Source: Myxococcota bacterium (lineage in GTDB: Bacteria > Myxococcota_A > UBA9160 > SMWR01). From it: a DNA stretch of 64,000 nt. Position numbers and translations under genes: made by a program. Below, piece after piece: positions 8,847 to 18,093 of this stretch. The notes beneath the pieces are model-generated. The model saw nothing but the letters and a program-made list of their open reading frames with translations, searched no databases and was not told the DNA's origin. Positions within the stretch are counted from its first letter, which is position 1; each line of letters starts with the position of its first letter. The stretch lies in assembly GCA_022447545.1 (NCBI GenBank), contig JAKVBI010000007.1, forward strand, positions 52,129 to 116,128, in the 5' to 3' direction.

Positions 8847-11216
8847 ATGGGCGAATCTGCAGATTTTGAAAAGGTTACTGAAACGATGCTGAAGTTCCTC
8901 GCTCCCTCTCTTCTCCTCTCCTCAGACGAGTCCACCGCGGAAACATTGCCCTCTCGGCGATCATCCCATCCTCGTTTGATGCGAATGACCTGGGTGTGGG
9001 GTTGCCTACTTCTTGTGCTCTCTGCCATCCCTCATTCAGCACGCGGATACGATCCGACAGCTGGCGCCCCCGAACCGGCGGTTTGTTCACTCAAATATGT
9101 TCTACCCGGAGATCTGCCCCGGAAAATCCCGTCAGAAGCCAGCGATGGTGACTTCATGCAATTTTCATGGCGCACGTTTCTCGCCATCAACGCTCGGAAA
9201 GTCGGGAACCGCGTTTCAGTCAACGGGGACAATCCGACTCAATGGTCCCGATGGTCGTCTACAGCCGATCTCCTCAACCAGGACAACCCCGGAAAATCGG
9301 GAAGTCGCGCCTACCCAGTCAGCTGCCGCAAGATCCGTAACTTTCGGCGGTACCGCGCAATTCAACAAGTTGGCAAGGTGGATGATTCCTTCCTGGAAGC
9401 AACAACGGGAAAGCTTTCCAACGATCCCGTGATCGACCGCCACGGCAATTTCTTGCGCTATGAGATCCTGCTCAGCCCAGCTTTCTACAACTATTTGAAG
9501 GAGACCCGCCTCTACGAGCGCGATACGTTGCTGAAGCAAACCACCGATTTGAACCTCCCCTGTGGCGATGTCGATTACGTGAGGGGCAATCCATCGGATC
9601 CCCGCTCAGGGGCCATGGTGCTCAAAGCCGCATGGATGGACTCAGCACCCATGACCAACGAAGAACGCGCGAAATACCACACCGAGAAGCTGCTGATAGA
9701 AAATCCCAGCTACAGAAATTCTACTGGAGAGGCGACCTGTGAACTCAAAGAAATGGCGCTCGTAGGCCTCCACGTCGCTCGCAAAACTGTTCGTCAGCCG
9801 AACTGGACCTGGGCCACATGGGAACACAAGGACAATGCACCGGATTGCACGTCGCAGATGCCGCTAGTTGTCGAGGGCGATGCCGTCGTCGCAGCGGCCT
9901 CGAAACAGAACCACAAATGCCCCGAAGACCTGACCCGGGACTATGCGTTCAACGCAGCCGACTGCTTTGGTTCCACCGAGTGCAACACCTGTAACGCCGG
10001 CTTCGACGAAGGCAATGCAACCGAGCCTTCTCAGTGTGCGAACCCCTTCTCACCTGACGAAAACAGGTGGTGCCTCGATCTCCCTCCTTCCGACGTCAAA
10101 GGGAAGTCACAGCTTTGTCGACAGGTGCCCACCCGCTCCGGAGCTTGCGCTGGGGACTCGACGGTTCTTTGCAAGACGGATGACGACTGTGCTTCCGCTG
10201 GTGGACCCTGTTACGACAACTATGCGGCCGTCAACGAGTGGAACGATGCCTGCATCTCCGCCATCGAAGCATTTGGAGGAAACTCGGTTTGGTCCAACTA
10301 CGAAATGATCGGTGTTCAGTGGCTGGCTCAAGAATTCAACCAGTGTGAAAACGTACAAAGCGACATCTATTCGCCAGGCAACCCGGTCCAACAAGCCAAC
10401 CTTCGTGAGCAGGTTCAGCTCCACGGCCCATTTGGAGAGATCCCCAACAAATTTTCCCGCCCGATACTGGGAAACACCTCCATGGAATCTTACGAGCGAG
10501 CCAATTGCACAGGGTGTCACGCAAAGGTGAAGCTACCCGGGGTTTGTGAAAACGACCCCTCGATTTCGTGCAATACCTCGAAAGATTGCGGGAGTGGAAA
10601 CCAGTGCAAGCAGATTTCGACGGACTTCATGTACTGGCTCGCACTCGAAGCTGCCAGACCCCCATCCATCAATCTCGAGGGAGATGCATGGCTTGCCAAG
10701 AACCAATCCATGAAGGGCAGACGAATCTGGAAATGGAAGACTGAGGAAGATGTCACTTTCGTCCCTCCGCCCCGGGGGTTCGATGACCCACGTTGTCTCG
10801 GCGAGCCCCCGGGTACCGTGAAGGCCTCCGTGCGGGTGTTCGACAATCCCACGGGATTCGATTCTCGTGAGATCGACCTGCCGTGTGAACACTGGCGGGC
10901 TTTGCCAAGAGGGAAGGGATACCGATATACGGACCGCGAAGGAACTTGCAAATCAGTTCGTATCAAACAGGGAAGGAATCTCCGAGTTCGATGCGGTCAC
11001 CCCTCCCTACCGCAAGTAACCGCCACTCTCGATGAAAGCCTCAAGACCGTGCTCACCTTGGGGCGTTTGCGATACTGCAGCACTTTCGACGACCTCGAAT
11101 TCCCCAACCAGAACTCGGCCGCATCTCGATCCGGCGCAGGCAGTCCTCCTCGCTCGAACTGCTCGACTCCCAACAACCTGTTGGGCGTCTTCCCGGGATT
11201 GGACGAATTGGAATAG
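8847..11216 (+). CDS. Large exported monohaem cytochrome-c-like protein with Cys-rich modules
   Basis: A protein of up to 789 residues. A signal-peptide-like segment (MTWVWGCLLLVLSAIPHSARG) sits at residues 47-67, so the true start may be the ATG at 8979 or 8985. One haem-c motif, CTGCH, occurs near residue 555. FMQFSWRTFLAIN near residue 100 recurs in a family of large uncharacterised cytochrome proteins, as far as I recall. Two Cys modules of the form C-x-x-D-x-x-x-x-C-x-x-x-x-D-C-x-x-x-x-x-x-C (CAGDSTVLCKTDDDC and CENDPSISCNTSKDC) flank the middle; such modules are seen in Planctomycetes and deltaproteobacterial exported proteins. CNTCN lacks the haem His. A periplasmic redox role is likely; partner unknown. 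Confidence 0.75.
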   Translation: MGESADFEKVTETMLKFLAPSLLLSSDESTAETLPSRRSSHPRLMRMTWVWGCLLLVLSAIPHSARGYDPTAGAPEPAVCSLKYVLPGDLPRKIPSEASDGDFMQFSWRTFLAINARKVGNRVSVNGDNPTQWSRWSSTADLLNQDNPGKSGSRAYPVSCRKIRNFRRYRAIQQVGKVDDSFLEATTGKLSNDPVIDRHGNFLRYEILLSPAFYNYLKETRLYERDTLLKQTTDLNLPCGDVDYVRGNPSDPRSGAMVLKAAWMDSAPMTNEERAKYHTEKLLIENPSYRNSTGEATCELKEMALVGLHVARKTVRQPNWTWATWEHKDNAPDCTSQMPLVVEGDAVVAAASKQNHKCPEDLTRDYAFNAADCFGSTECNTCNAGFDEGNATEPSQCANPFSPDENRWCLDLPPSDVKGKSQLCRQVPTRSGACAGDSTVLCKTDDDCASAGGPCYDNYAAVNEWNDACISAIEAFGGNSVWSNYEMIGVQWLAQEFNQCENVQSDIYSPGNPVQQANLREQVQLHGPFGEIPNKFSRPILGNTSMESYERANCTGCHAKVKLPGVCENDPSISCNTSKDCGSGNQCKQISTDFMYWLALEAARPPSINLEGDAWLAKNQSMKGRRIWKWKTEEDVTFVPPPRGFDDPRCLGEPPGTVKASVRVFDNPTGFDSREIDLPCEHWRALPRGKGYRYTDREGTCKSVRIKQGRNLRVRCGHPSLPQVTATLDESLKTVLTLGRLRYCSTFDDLEFPNQNSAASRSGAGSPPRSNCSTPNNLLGVFPGLDELE

Positions 11217-11321
11217 CGCCAACCTGGGTTCACCGTTCTGCGAAGGGCTCGATTGAGCCAGTTCTCACCCTGGAGATTCGGACGAAAGAGTGGTCGGTTC
11301 GACCTGAACGGGAGCGCCAAG

Positions 11322-12506
11322 CTAGGCCTCGGATGCTGCTCGCTGCTCGATCATCTCCTGTTGCTCGGCAGATCCATAGCCTGCCTCAGTAAGGATCTCC
11401 AATGTGTGCTCCCCCAAGAGCGGAGCAGCTAGACGAACCGTAGCCGGTGTTCTTTCGAAATAAGCCGAGAAACCAATTTCCTTTTGCTGCCCGCGGATTG
11501 GGTGGGAATATTGGACGAAAAGATCCTGGGCCTTGACTTGCTCATCTTCCACGACTTCGGGAAGGTCGAGGACCGGCCCACCCGGTAGATCGGATTCTCG
11601 TAACAATTTCACCCATTCGTCGCGGTCGCGCTTCTGGAACTCTTGTGAAAGCGCATCTCGAAGTTCCTGATCACTTCCCGCCCACTGGGTCGGGTCACCG
11701 AACCGAGGATCCTCCGCGAGATCGGGCCGACCGATGGCCTCACACAAGATCGGGAAAAATCGCGGATGGAGAAGGCTGATCACGATCCATTTCTCGTCAC
11801 GCGTCCGATACCAGGTCGAGAGCGCCATTCCATCTCGGTGGCCAACGTTGACCAATTCTCCTCCATTGAGATAGGCGCCAAAGCCAATTCGCTGAAATGC
11901 GATCTGAGAACGCAGCAGGGAGGTCACGACTCGTTGCCCTCTCCCACTCCGCTCGCGCTCGAACAAAGCGAGAGCAATGGCGTTGACGGTGTCCTTCGCG
12001 GCTATTAGGTCCCCGCTCGGAGACAACGGGCGACGCGGTTCGCCCTCGGCCCGACCCGTGGCAATCAACAAGCCAGAACGTCCGCCGGCGACGATGTCGA
12101 AGGCCGGACCGTCTACATCAGGCCCATCCACCCCATAGGCAGTGGCAGTGACGTGTATCAGGCGGGGGCACGAATCGACGAGGGACGGGTAGTCGATCCC
12201 GAGACGGACCAACAGCTTTTGCCGAAAGTTCACGACCAGTACGTCTGCCTGTCTCGCCAGTCGTTGGACGACCTCCACGGCAGCGGGTTTCTTGAGGTCA
12301 AGGGCAATGCAGCGCTTGTTCCGGTTGAGCGCCTCAAAGCTGGGAGAAAGGCCATCCGTCTTCTTGCCGAAGCTTCGAAGTGGGTCGCCGTCGATGGCTT
12401 CGACCTTGACCACATCCGCACCCATGTCGGCGAGTTCAAGTGTAGCGGCAGGCCCTTGGATGTAGGAAGTCATGTCGAGGACCCGGACACCATCGAGGAT
12501 TCCCAT
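11322..12506 (-). CDS. CaiB/BaiF family (class III) CoA-transferase
   Basis: A cytoplasmic enzyme of 394 residues that moves CoA between acyl groups. The N-terminus GVRVLDMTSYIQGPAATLELADMGADVVKVE and the following NRNKRCIALDLK are characteristic of class III CoA-transferases. The expected catalytic aspartate is D137 in PAFDIVAGGRSG. Typical length for the family (about 400), so intact. GGGAG eight bases before the ATG supports the start. It is divergent from the SDR at 12735, with 228 bases between the starts. With neighbouring dehydrogenases it probably activates a carboxylic acid for catabolism; the acid is unknown (the family covers carnitine, bile-acid, formyl, succinyl and mesaconyl CoA-transferases). 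Confidence 0.92.
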   Translation of the reverse strand: MGILDGVRVLDMTSYIQGPAATLELADMGADVVKVEAIDGDPLRSFGKKTDGLSPSFEALNRNKRCIALDLKKPAAVEVVQRLARQADVLVVNFRQKLLVRLGIDYPSLVDSCPRLIHVTATAYGVDGPDVDGPAFDIVAGGRSGLLIATGRAEGEPRRPLSPSGDLIAAKDTVNAIALALFERERSGRGQRVVTSLLRSQIAFQRIGFGAYLNGGELVNVGHRDGMALSTWYRTRDEKWIVISLLHPRFFPILCEAIGRPDLAEDPRFGDPTQWAGSDQELRDALSQEFQKRDRDEWVKLLRESDLPGGPVLDLPEVVEDEQVKAQDLFVQYSHPIRGQQKEIGFSAYFERTPATVRLAAPLLGEHTLEILTEAGYGSAEQQEMIEQRAASEA

Positions 12507-12734
12507 GGAACTTTCTCCCGTTCGAACGTATGCAGCGCCCGCAGCTATGATGACGTAAAGCGAAGCTCAGACACAACCGCGTCCCTGATAAATGTCGTTT
12601 GGACGTTGAAGCAATTGCCTTGATCCCACGCTCTCTCTCGGATGGAAGCGTTCCTACTCCAACCTTCCGAAGGTTCGTCCATCAGCAGACGCACGTTATA
12701 TACTGCTTCCAGACAATGCATTGGGAAGGTGCCC

Positions 12735-13616
12735 TTGGGGAAATTGGACGGCCAAATCGCAGTGATCACGGGTGCGACAAGGGGAGTCGGTCGCGGTTGC
12801 GCGCTGGAACTCGCAGCGGAGGGATCCACGGTTTACGTCACTGGCCGCACGCTCCACGAGGGCGACAGCCAATTTCCGGGAAGTCTCGAGTCAACGGTCG
12901 AGGAAATTTCTCGCGCGGGCGGTCGAGCCATTCCTGTGGAACTCGATCAACGCGATGACGATGCCGTCGCGGCCCTATTCCAACGCGTGCGTTCCGAGCG
13001 TGGACGACTGGATGTTCTCGTCAACAGCTCGTTCCTGATCCCAGACGACATGGACCCGAACGCGCCCTTCTGGGAAACCTCTCTCGATTGTTGGGACGAC
13101 ATGCACGAGGTGGGAGCACGTTCGGCCTACGTGACCATCCACTTCGCTGCTCCCATGCTCGTCGAGCAGGGAAGGGGCCTGGTCGCCAACGTGAGTTCAT
13201 CGGCGGGTCGTTTTTACTACCTCCATCCCGCCTACACGACCGCCAAATCCGTGATCGAACGCCTGACTCGCGACATCGCTCATCTACTCGAGGGAAAGGG
13301 AATCAGCGTCGTATCGATCTGGCCCTACACCGTCAACTCTGAGCGCATGTTGATGCTGGACGCCAATGCTTGGCAACTCGACTTCGAAGGTGCGGAAAGT
13401 CCCCACTTCACCGGTCGGGCCATCACCGCATTGGCGGCTGACGAAAATGTCGCAATGCGATCGGGTAGGGCGTTTACCACTCGGCAACTCGCCTTGGACT
13501 ACGGGTTTCGTGATCTCGATGGAAGCCTTCCCTACGGGACACCGCCTCCCCTCGACCTCCAGGAATCTCCAAACCCACCTCCCCCGATCACAGATTCGGA
13601 TTCGATCCCCGAGTAG
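12735..13616 (+). CDS. SDR, DHRS1-like
   Basis: A classical SDR of about 293 residues: cofactor motif TGATRGVG, DVLVNSS in place of the NNAG motif, NVSSSAG with the catalytic serine, and YTTAK. The layout RGVGRGCALELAAEGSTVYVTGRT and a long C-terminal region are like DHRS1-type proteins. The frame is open from 12642, but GGGAAGG five bases before the TTG at 12735 gives the standard opening MGKLDGQIAVITG. The segment PGSLESTVEEISRAGG recalls the SDRs at 2199 and 35981. Divergent from the CoA-transferase, and followed by the cupin gene on the same strand after about 100 bases. Confidence 0.88.
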   Translation: MGKLDGQIAVITGATRGVGRGCALELAAEGSTVYVTGRTLHEGDSQFPGSLESTVEEISRAGGRAIPVELDQRDDDAVAALFQRVRSERGRLDVLVNSSFLIPDDMDPNAPFWETSLDCWDDMHEVGARSAYVTIHFAAPMLVEQGRGLVANVSSSAGRFYYLHPAYTTAKSVIERLTRDIAHLLEGKGISVVSIWPYTVNSERMLMLDANAWQLDFEGAESPHFTGRAITALAADENVAMRSGRAFTTRQLALDYGFRDLDGSLPYGTPPPLDLQESPNPPPPITDSDSIPE

Positions 13617-13720
13617 GAATTCGTCGACCGTCTCTGCACGCAGTGAGACACCAGCGTCCCTCACCGTCGCCAGGATGGAGCGGCCACGGTAACCTTGGCC
13701 AGCAAGCACTCGAGCAGGTC

Positions 13721-14074
13721 ATGGCCATTACTGTCCACCATAATCACTTCCGAACCGATGACTCCGCCGAATCCGAGATCGCGGAAGCCGGCCTCCACTG
13801 CTCACACCAGACCTACGAAGCTACTGGGGGAAATCCGATTCATTGGCACCCATTGGATATCCACGGTTACATCAAGTCCGGCACGTTCCGATTCCGAGAT
13901 GTATCGACCGGGGAAGAGCACACCTGCAGACCTGGTAGCTACTTTCACATCCCGATGGGGGCTCTCCACACCGAAGAAGCCCACGAAGGATACGACGTCA
14001 TCCTGGGGCTATCGGTACCTTTCGCAGAAATCCCCCAACCCGCTTCACGCCCACCACAAGCTCTTCGCGAATAG
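13721..14074 (+). CDS. Small single-domain cupin
   Basis: A 117-residue cupin. Motif 1 residues are in HWHPLDIHGYIKSGTFRFRD and motif 2 in PGSYFHIPMGALHTEE, giving two His in the first and one His in the second as plausible metal ligands. Single-domain cupins bind a small acid or a metal, and act as isomerases, dioxygenases or sensors, so the role is open. The frame runs upstream to 13643; the ATG at 13721 with GAGCAGG before it gives the compact MAITVHHNHF start. It is probably co-transcribed with the SDR upstream and is convergent with the HAD gene. Confidence 0.82.
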   Translation: MAITVHHNHFRTDDSAESEIAEAGLHCSHQTYEATGGNPIHWHPLDIHGYIKSGTFRFRDVSTGEEHTCRPGSYFHIPMGALHTEEAHEGYDVILGLSVPFAEIPQPASRPPQALRE

Positions 14075-14092
14075 AAGCTAATTCCAAGTGCT

Positions 14093-14734
14093 CTATTCGG
14101 TGGTGAGCAACGAAAGTGCTTCCCCAGCCGAGTCGACGACGCGCCATGCTCGGCTGAAGTCCTGCGCCTCCGTGAAGGGAGTTCGAATAACGAGGCATTC
14201 GATTCCTGCCGCATTGGCCGAAGCCAAACCTCGTGCCGAGTCTTCCAACGCAAGAGCCTCGTCGGGATTTGCACCAAATCGAGACAAACCCGCGAGATAG
14301 GGGTCCGGAGCGGGCTTGGACCGTTCATAGTCTTCAACCGTGAGAACGAACTCGAAGTTCCTCACCAGATCTCGGCTCGAGTGAATGAGTTCGAAATCGA
14401 CACGCCGCGCCGTGGTGACGATTCCCATTCGATAGCGCTTCCCCAGCGCTGACAACACATCCGAGATCCCGTCGATTTCGATCGGTTTCGTCCTCAAAAA
14501 ATCCTGATAGAGCAAGTTTCGTTCATCACGCCTCAAACGTATCTCGGAATCAGTATGGCCTCGCTCTCGGGCGAGATCCCAGCACGTCGTACCTGAGGTC
14601 ACGAGATCCAAGTAAGTTTCTTGCGTTAGCGCAATGTCGATACGCGCGAGAATCTCCCTGGTAGCCTGAAAGTACCAGCGCTCTGTATCGACCAGCACGC
14701 CGTCATGATCCCAGAGTAGATACTGAAGACTCAA
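14093..14734 (-). CDS. HAD-superfamily hydrolase, phosphoglycolate-phosphatase-like
   Basis: A HAD phosphatase of about 213 residues: nucleophile motif DHDGVL (D9, D11), motif 2 IVTTAR, motif 3 Lys in RSKPAPDPY and motif 4 LEDSARG. The cap sits between motifs 1 and 2, as in subclass I enzymes of the beta-phosphoglucomutase/phosphoglycolate type. The frame is open to 14893, but the upstream part overlaps the preceding gene. The TTG at 14734 with GGAA nearby gives the usual short N-terminus; a GTG at 14752 is an alternative. It lies just downstream of the hydroxyisobutyrate-dehydrogenase-like gene and of the kinase/ADH pair, so a phosphorylated pathway intermediate is a possible substrate. Confidence 0.85.
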   Translation of the reverse strand: MSLQYLLWDHDGVLVDTERWYFQATREILARIDIALTQETYLDLVTSGTTCWDLARERGHTDSEIRLRRDERNLLYQDFLRTKPIEIDGISDVLSALGKRYRMGIVTTARRVDFELIHSSRDLVRNFEFVLTVEDYERSKPAPDPYLAGLSRFGANPDEALALEDSARGLASANAAGIECLVIRTPFTEAQDFSRAWRVVDSAGEALSLLTTE

Positions 14735-14797
14735 TTCGATTCCGATGCGCACTGGAGTGAAGACACCCCCCAACCCGCGCTGATTGAGTGACTGCCA

Positions 14798-14812
14798 AAC
14801 CCTAACAGGGTT
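14798..14812 (-). terminator. Short hairpin at the end of the dehydrogenase gene
   Basis: AACCCT-AAC-AGGGTT is a perfect 6-bp stem with a 3-base loop. It overlaps the stop region of the dehydrogenase gene and lies before the HAD gene on the minus strand. No strong T-run follows, so it may be an attenuating or RNA-stability hairpin instead. Confidence 0.3.
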
Positions 14813-15650
14813 ACTGTCCCAATTCCTTAACAACCCCAATTGCTTCTTCAGCCATTTCGCCGAGGTGGCTCGAATCGACGCCTGCCATTTCACATAACTC
14901 GTTAAATAGCCGCGTATCTTTTTCCGTCATGGTCGCCGCATGCCGGGCATATTCGGGGTTCGGGATCAACTGGTTGATGAGGATTCCAGTCGTGGCACTC
15001 TGCCCGGATCCATTGCACAAGACCTGTTTGAACGCATCGCCATCCAGACCGAGTTCGTCAGCGATCTGAAGCGCCAAGTACCCGATTCGAAAGTTGCAAA
15101 AACCCAGCACATTGTTGATCAGTTTGGCTTTTTGCCCGCTGCCTATCGGACCGACACGACATACCACACTGGCATAACTCTCAAAGACTGGTCTAGCGGT
15201 CTCGAAACCCACAGAGTCTCCGCCCACCATGACGACGAGCTCCCCATCCACAGCGGACTGCCTCGCCCTCGACCCACTTACGGGGGCGTCCAGCACGAAG
15301 ACTCCGCGTTGCTTTCCGATATCCTCTAACTCTCGACAAGTACTGACACCGATCGTACTGTGAATTGCGATCACACCTCCAGATGACATGCCGTACAGAA
15401 TTCCATCACCGTCATTCAAAACGACCTGTTTGACGTCGTCATCATCAAAAACGCAGATGCCTATGACATCAGATTCGGAGCCCAGAGAGATCAAGCTATC
15501 GGCCTCGGCGGCAGGTGTGCTTCTGTAACGTTCGAGCGACTCAGGGCGGCGCGACCATAGGGTGGTTCTGAAGCCAGCATCGATGATTCTCTGAGCGATT
15601 GGGCCGCCCATGTCACCCAGCCCAACGAATCCCACCCGCTGATCCCTCAT
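14811..15650 (-). CDS. 3-Hydroxyisobutyrate-dehydrogenase-like NAD(P) oxidoreductase
   Basis: A beta-hydroxyacid dehydrogenase of 279 residues. The Rossmann motif GFVGLGDMGGP is at residues 7-17. The substrate motif is DAPVSGSRARQSAVDGELVVMVGG. The catalytic lysine should be in GQKAKLINN, about residue 170. The family reduces or oxidises short beta-hydroxy acids and tartronate semialdehyde, and also includes imine reductases. DAPVSGSRA (not DAPVSGG) is a mild variation. An upstream GTG at 15665 is in frame, but the ATG at 15650 with GAGGAT upstream fits the family start. Followed by the HAD gene; upstream on the same strand are the kinase and the ADH. Confidence 0.9.
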   Translation of the reverse strand: MRDQRVGFVGLGDMGGPIAQRIIDAGFRTTLWSRRPESLERYRSTPAAEADSLISLGSESDVIGICVFDDDDVKQVVLNDGDGILYGMSSGGVIAIHSTIGVSTCRELEDIGKQRGVFVLDAPVSGSRARQSAVDGELVVMVGGDSVGFETARPVFESYASVVCRVGPIGSGQKAKLINNVLGFCNFRIGYLALQIADELGLDGDAFKQVLCNGSGQSATTGILINQLIPNPEYARHAATMTEKDTRLFNELCEMAGVDSSHLGEMAEEAIGVVKELGQ

Positions 15651-15934
15651 GGAATGTATCCTCACGGCTTACTGAAGTTTGGCGGACAACCGATCCGCCG
15701 AACACGAGGAGCCTCGGCCTAAAGCAGAGTTCACCAAGCCCCTAGAGTTCTCCAATGATTTCGGCTCCCATCGTGAATCCTGGAGTCACCCGAGAGACGG
15801 TTAGATCGCCGCTTGATGAGAAGAGGGACGGGGCACCTTCCCCAGCCCTGCATTGGCCAATGGCATCTGCTAACGGATCCTCAGAATCTTTCCGTTTCAG
15901 GCGGGAGGTGTACCAATTCCTTGGATGAGGCCAA

Positions 15935-16990
15935 TCACGTTTCGCCCACCACCAGCGCATCATGATCATTCACCGCCGCGCCCAGGCGTTCCAGAAGTGC
16001 GGTGGTGATGGGTGGATCGACTTGGAGTGTGATGCCCCACAGATAGAACCCATGTACCAGTCCGTAGCGGAGATCTGCCCAGGCGGACTCTTCATCCGGA
16101 GCATCGACTCCATGAGCAGCCAGTTCGCTCAGATAGTGCCTCAACAAATCCCTCTCGCTCCGGCGCCGATCTGCGACTGTGAGCGTCGCGCCAATGTGGT
16201 AGCCGACATCCAGATACCAGGGGCCTCGCTGAACGAGTTGCCAGTCCACCAACGCGGGACGGCCCTCTTCGTCGAGGTAGACATTACTGACATGAGGATC
16301 ACCGTGTATCACACACCACGGAGACGCCGACGTCACATGCTCCACTACTCCCAAGTATGATCGGTACAAGCGCTCAGCGTCGCGAACCTCATCTGGCACC
16401 TTCGCCCCGATCGGACCTTCGAAATTCCCTTGGATCTCTCGCACCCCACGTCCGCTGGCGATGCGACGCAACCGTGGCGCCAACCAGTCAGCGTGAGCGA
16501 ACGAAGAACTAAGCCACGTCTTCGCGTGCAGCTTGGCAAGTTCCCCGAGACTCTGTGCTGTCTGATCGGGCGAGTACGGACTGAGTGAGTCGAGGAAGAC
16601 CGCTCCCTGTGCGATGACATCCTCACTCAGCACGATGCTCGCGGACGTTTCAGCATCGACATGGGCATATACGCTGCGCAATGTCCGGATACCGCTCTCC
16701 TCGGAAAGATCGCGATAAAAGAAGGCCTCGGGCACACCCGCATACATGGCAGCTCGGCCGAGTTCGTTGAAGTATCCCTTTACGCAAAGGTTGGGATAGA
16801 GCCCGTCCGGCAGTCCGCCCTCACACTCGATGCGAAAGCGCGCATTCGTCGTGATCCGGCTCACAACGGGCCCAGGGTGCACTCGAGACACTTCGATCCC
16901 TGGATATTTCGTCGCCAGAGCCTCACTCAACCAACTCGGCGAGAGCACTTCCTCTAGCGTTTCGGGAACTTTCGGATACGTGGAATCCAT
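15935..16990 (-). CDS. APH-fold phosphotransferase (aminoglycoside/ecdysteroid-kinase-like)
   Basis: A protein-kinase-like small-molecule kinase of 351 residues. The catalytic loop is HGDPHVSNVYLD and the metal loop is LVDWQLVQRGPWYLDVGYHIG. These fit the APH/EcKL (DUF1679-like) group that phosphorylates hydroxyls on small molecules. In several bacteria such kinases sit beside acyl-CoA dehydrogenases or ADHs and take part in hydroxy-acid or sterol-type metabolism; antibiotic resistance is a less likely role in this context. Its start lies 11 bases after the ADH stop, so the two form an operon. An in-frame TTG at 17005 is the alternative start. Confidence 0.85.
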   Translation of the reverse strand: MDSTYPKVPETLEEVLSPSWLSEALATKYPGIEVSRVHPGPVVSRITTNARFRIECEGGLPDGLYPNLCVKGYFNELGRAAMYAGVPEAFFYRDLSEESGIRTLRSVYAHVDAETSASIVLSEDVIAQGAVFLDSLSPYSPDQTAQSLGELAKLHAKTWLSSSFAHADWLAPRLRRIASGRGVREIQGNFEGPIGAKVPDEVRDAERLYRSYLGVVEHVTSASPWCVIHGDPHVSNVYLDEEGRPALVDWQLVQRGPWYLDVGYHIGATLTVADRRRSERDLLRHYLSELAAHGVDAPDEESAWADLRYGLVHGFYLWGITLQVDPPITTALLERLGAAVNDHDALVVGET

Positions 16991-17001
16991 CGGGACATAC
17001 C

Positions 17002-18093
17002 TCAAGAATCAAAAACGATTACACTCCGAGCAACCTCTCCCCGGGTCATGGAATCGAAAGCATCGTTGATCCGTTCGAGTGGAAGCGTCTGCGAAACCAT
17101 CTCATCGAGTCGGAGCTGCCCGTTCAAGTAGAAATCGATATAGCGCGGGACTTCCACACGAAAACTCCCTCCACCCATCATCGAACTCTGGTAGCGCTTG
17201 GACCCCATGAAATCGGCACCCGTCATGGGAATTTCAGCACCCACCGGGAGAATTCCAACCACCGTCGCCAATCCGCCTGAGCGAGTCATACTGAACATCT
17301 GGCGCGTGGTTTCCGGTAGCCCGATGGCCTCGAAACCGAAATCAACGCCACCGCCAGTGAGATCCAAGACCGCCTGTACAGGTTCATCCTTCGACGCGTC
17401 TACGACATCTGTGGCGCCCAGCCTTTTCGCCAATTCGAGCTTGTGGCCATGCATATCAACAGCCACGATCTGGGCCGCTCCCGAAATCCTCGCGCCCTGC
17501 AATGCAGCCAAGCCCACCCCCCCGACGCCGATGACGACGACCTTGCTTCCAGGGGTGACCTGGGCGCTATTGATCGCCGCGCCCATTCCAGTCGTAACTC
17601 CGCAGCCGAGCAACGCGGCCTTTTCCAAAGGCATGTCCTCGCGAATCTTCACGAGTGCATTCTGGTTGATCAGCAATTGCTCTGCGAAAGAGCTCAGGTT
17701 GACGAACTGATTCATCGTTTCGCCACCTGACGTCAAACGAGGGCGTCCTTCGCCACGCGCCAGCGCCGATTCGTCGGTCATACAACTGAAGGCACGCCCT
17801 GTCAGACAGAAATCGCAGTGACCACAAAAGACTGACAAGCAGGTCACCACATGGTCCCCAGGTTCCACGTAGGTAACGCCCTCGCCCACAGCTTCCACGA
17901 CGCCCGCAGATTCATGCCCGAGAACCATTGGAGTCGGGAAAAAATTGACCTGGCCTTCGAGTACATGCTGATCACTGTGACATACACCCGCTGCGGCAGT
18001 TCGAACCAGAACCTCTCCTGTAGCTGGCGAATCGATCTCCACATCCTCAATCTCCAGGCGCCCAGGCGCCTGCCTCAACACTGCTGCCTTCAT
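17002..18093 (-). CDS. Zinc-dependent alcohol dehydrogenase
   Basis: A medium-chain dehydrogenase/reductase of 363 residues. Catalytic zinc ligands are visible at C38 (GVCHSDQH) and H60-E61 (GHESAG). The structural-zinc lobe has C-x-x-C-x-x-C-x7-C (CGHCDFCLTGRAFSC). The NAD(H) motif is GVGGVG. Layout and length match the class-III-like bacterial ADHs that act on primary or allylic alcohols. GGAGGAG seven bases before the ATG at 18093 is a strong ribosome site and excludes the longer in-frame start at 18114. First gene of a minus-strand run (ADH, kinase, then after 284 bases the hydroxyisobutyrate-type dehydrogenase and HAD). Divergent from P450 no. 1. Confidence 0.93.
   Translation of the reverse strand: MKAAVLRQAPGRLEIEDVEIDSPATGEVLVRTAAAGVCHSDQHVLEGQVNFFPTPMVLGHESAGVVEAVGEGVTYVEPGDHVVTCLSVFCGHCDFCLTGRAFSCMTDESALARGEGRPRLTSGGETMNQFVNLSSFAEQLLINQNALVKIREDMPLEKAALLGCGVTTGMGAAINSAQVTPGSKVVVIGVGGVGLAALQGARISGAAQIVAVDMHGHKLELAKRLGATDVVDASKDEPVQAVLDLTGGGVDFGFEAIGLPETTRQMFSMTRSGGLATVVGILPVGAEIPMTGADFMGSKRYQSSMMGGGSFRVEVPRYIDFYLNGQLRLDEMVSQTLPLERINDAFDSMTRGEVARSVIVFDS

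Noticed and set aside
15742-15969. Minus-strand 75-codon frame between the kinase and dehydrogenase genes
   Set aside because: Overlaps the end of the kinase gene and has no recognisable features. The 284-base gap is better read as untranslated.
15935-16990. Antibiotic-resistance reading of the APH-fold kinase
   Set aside because: The neighbourhood is catabolic (ADH, hydroxyacid dehydrogenase, HAD, CoA-transferase), and the motif set fits the broader EcKL/APH group better than a specific resistance enzyme.
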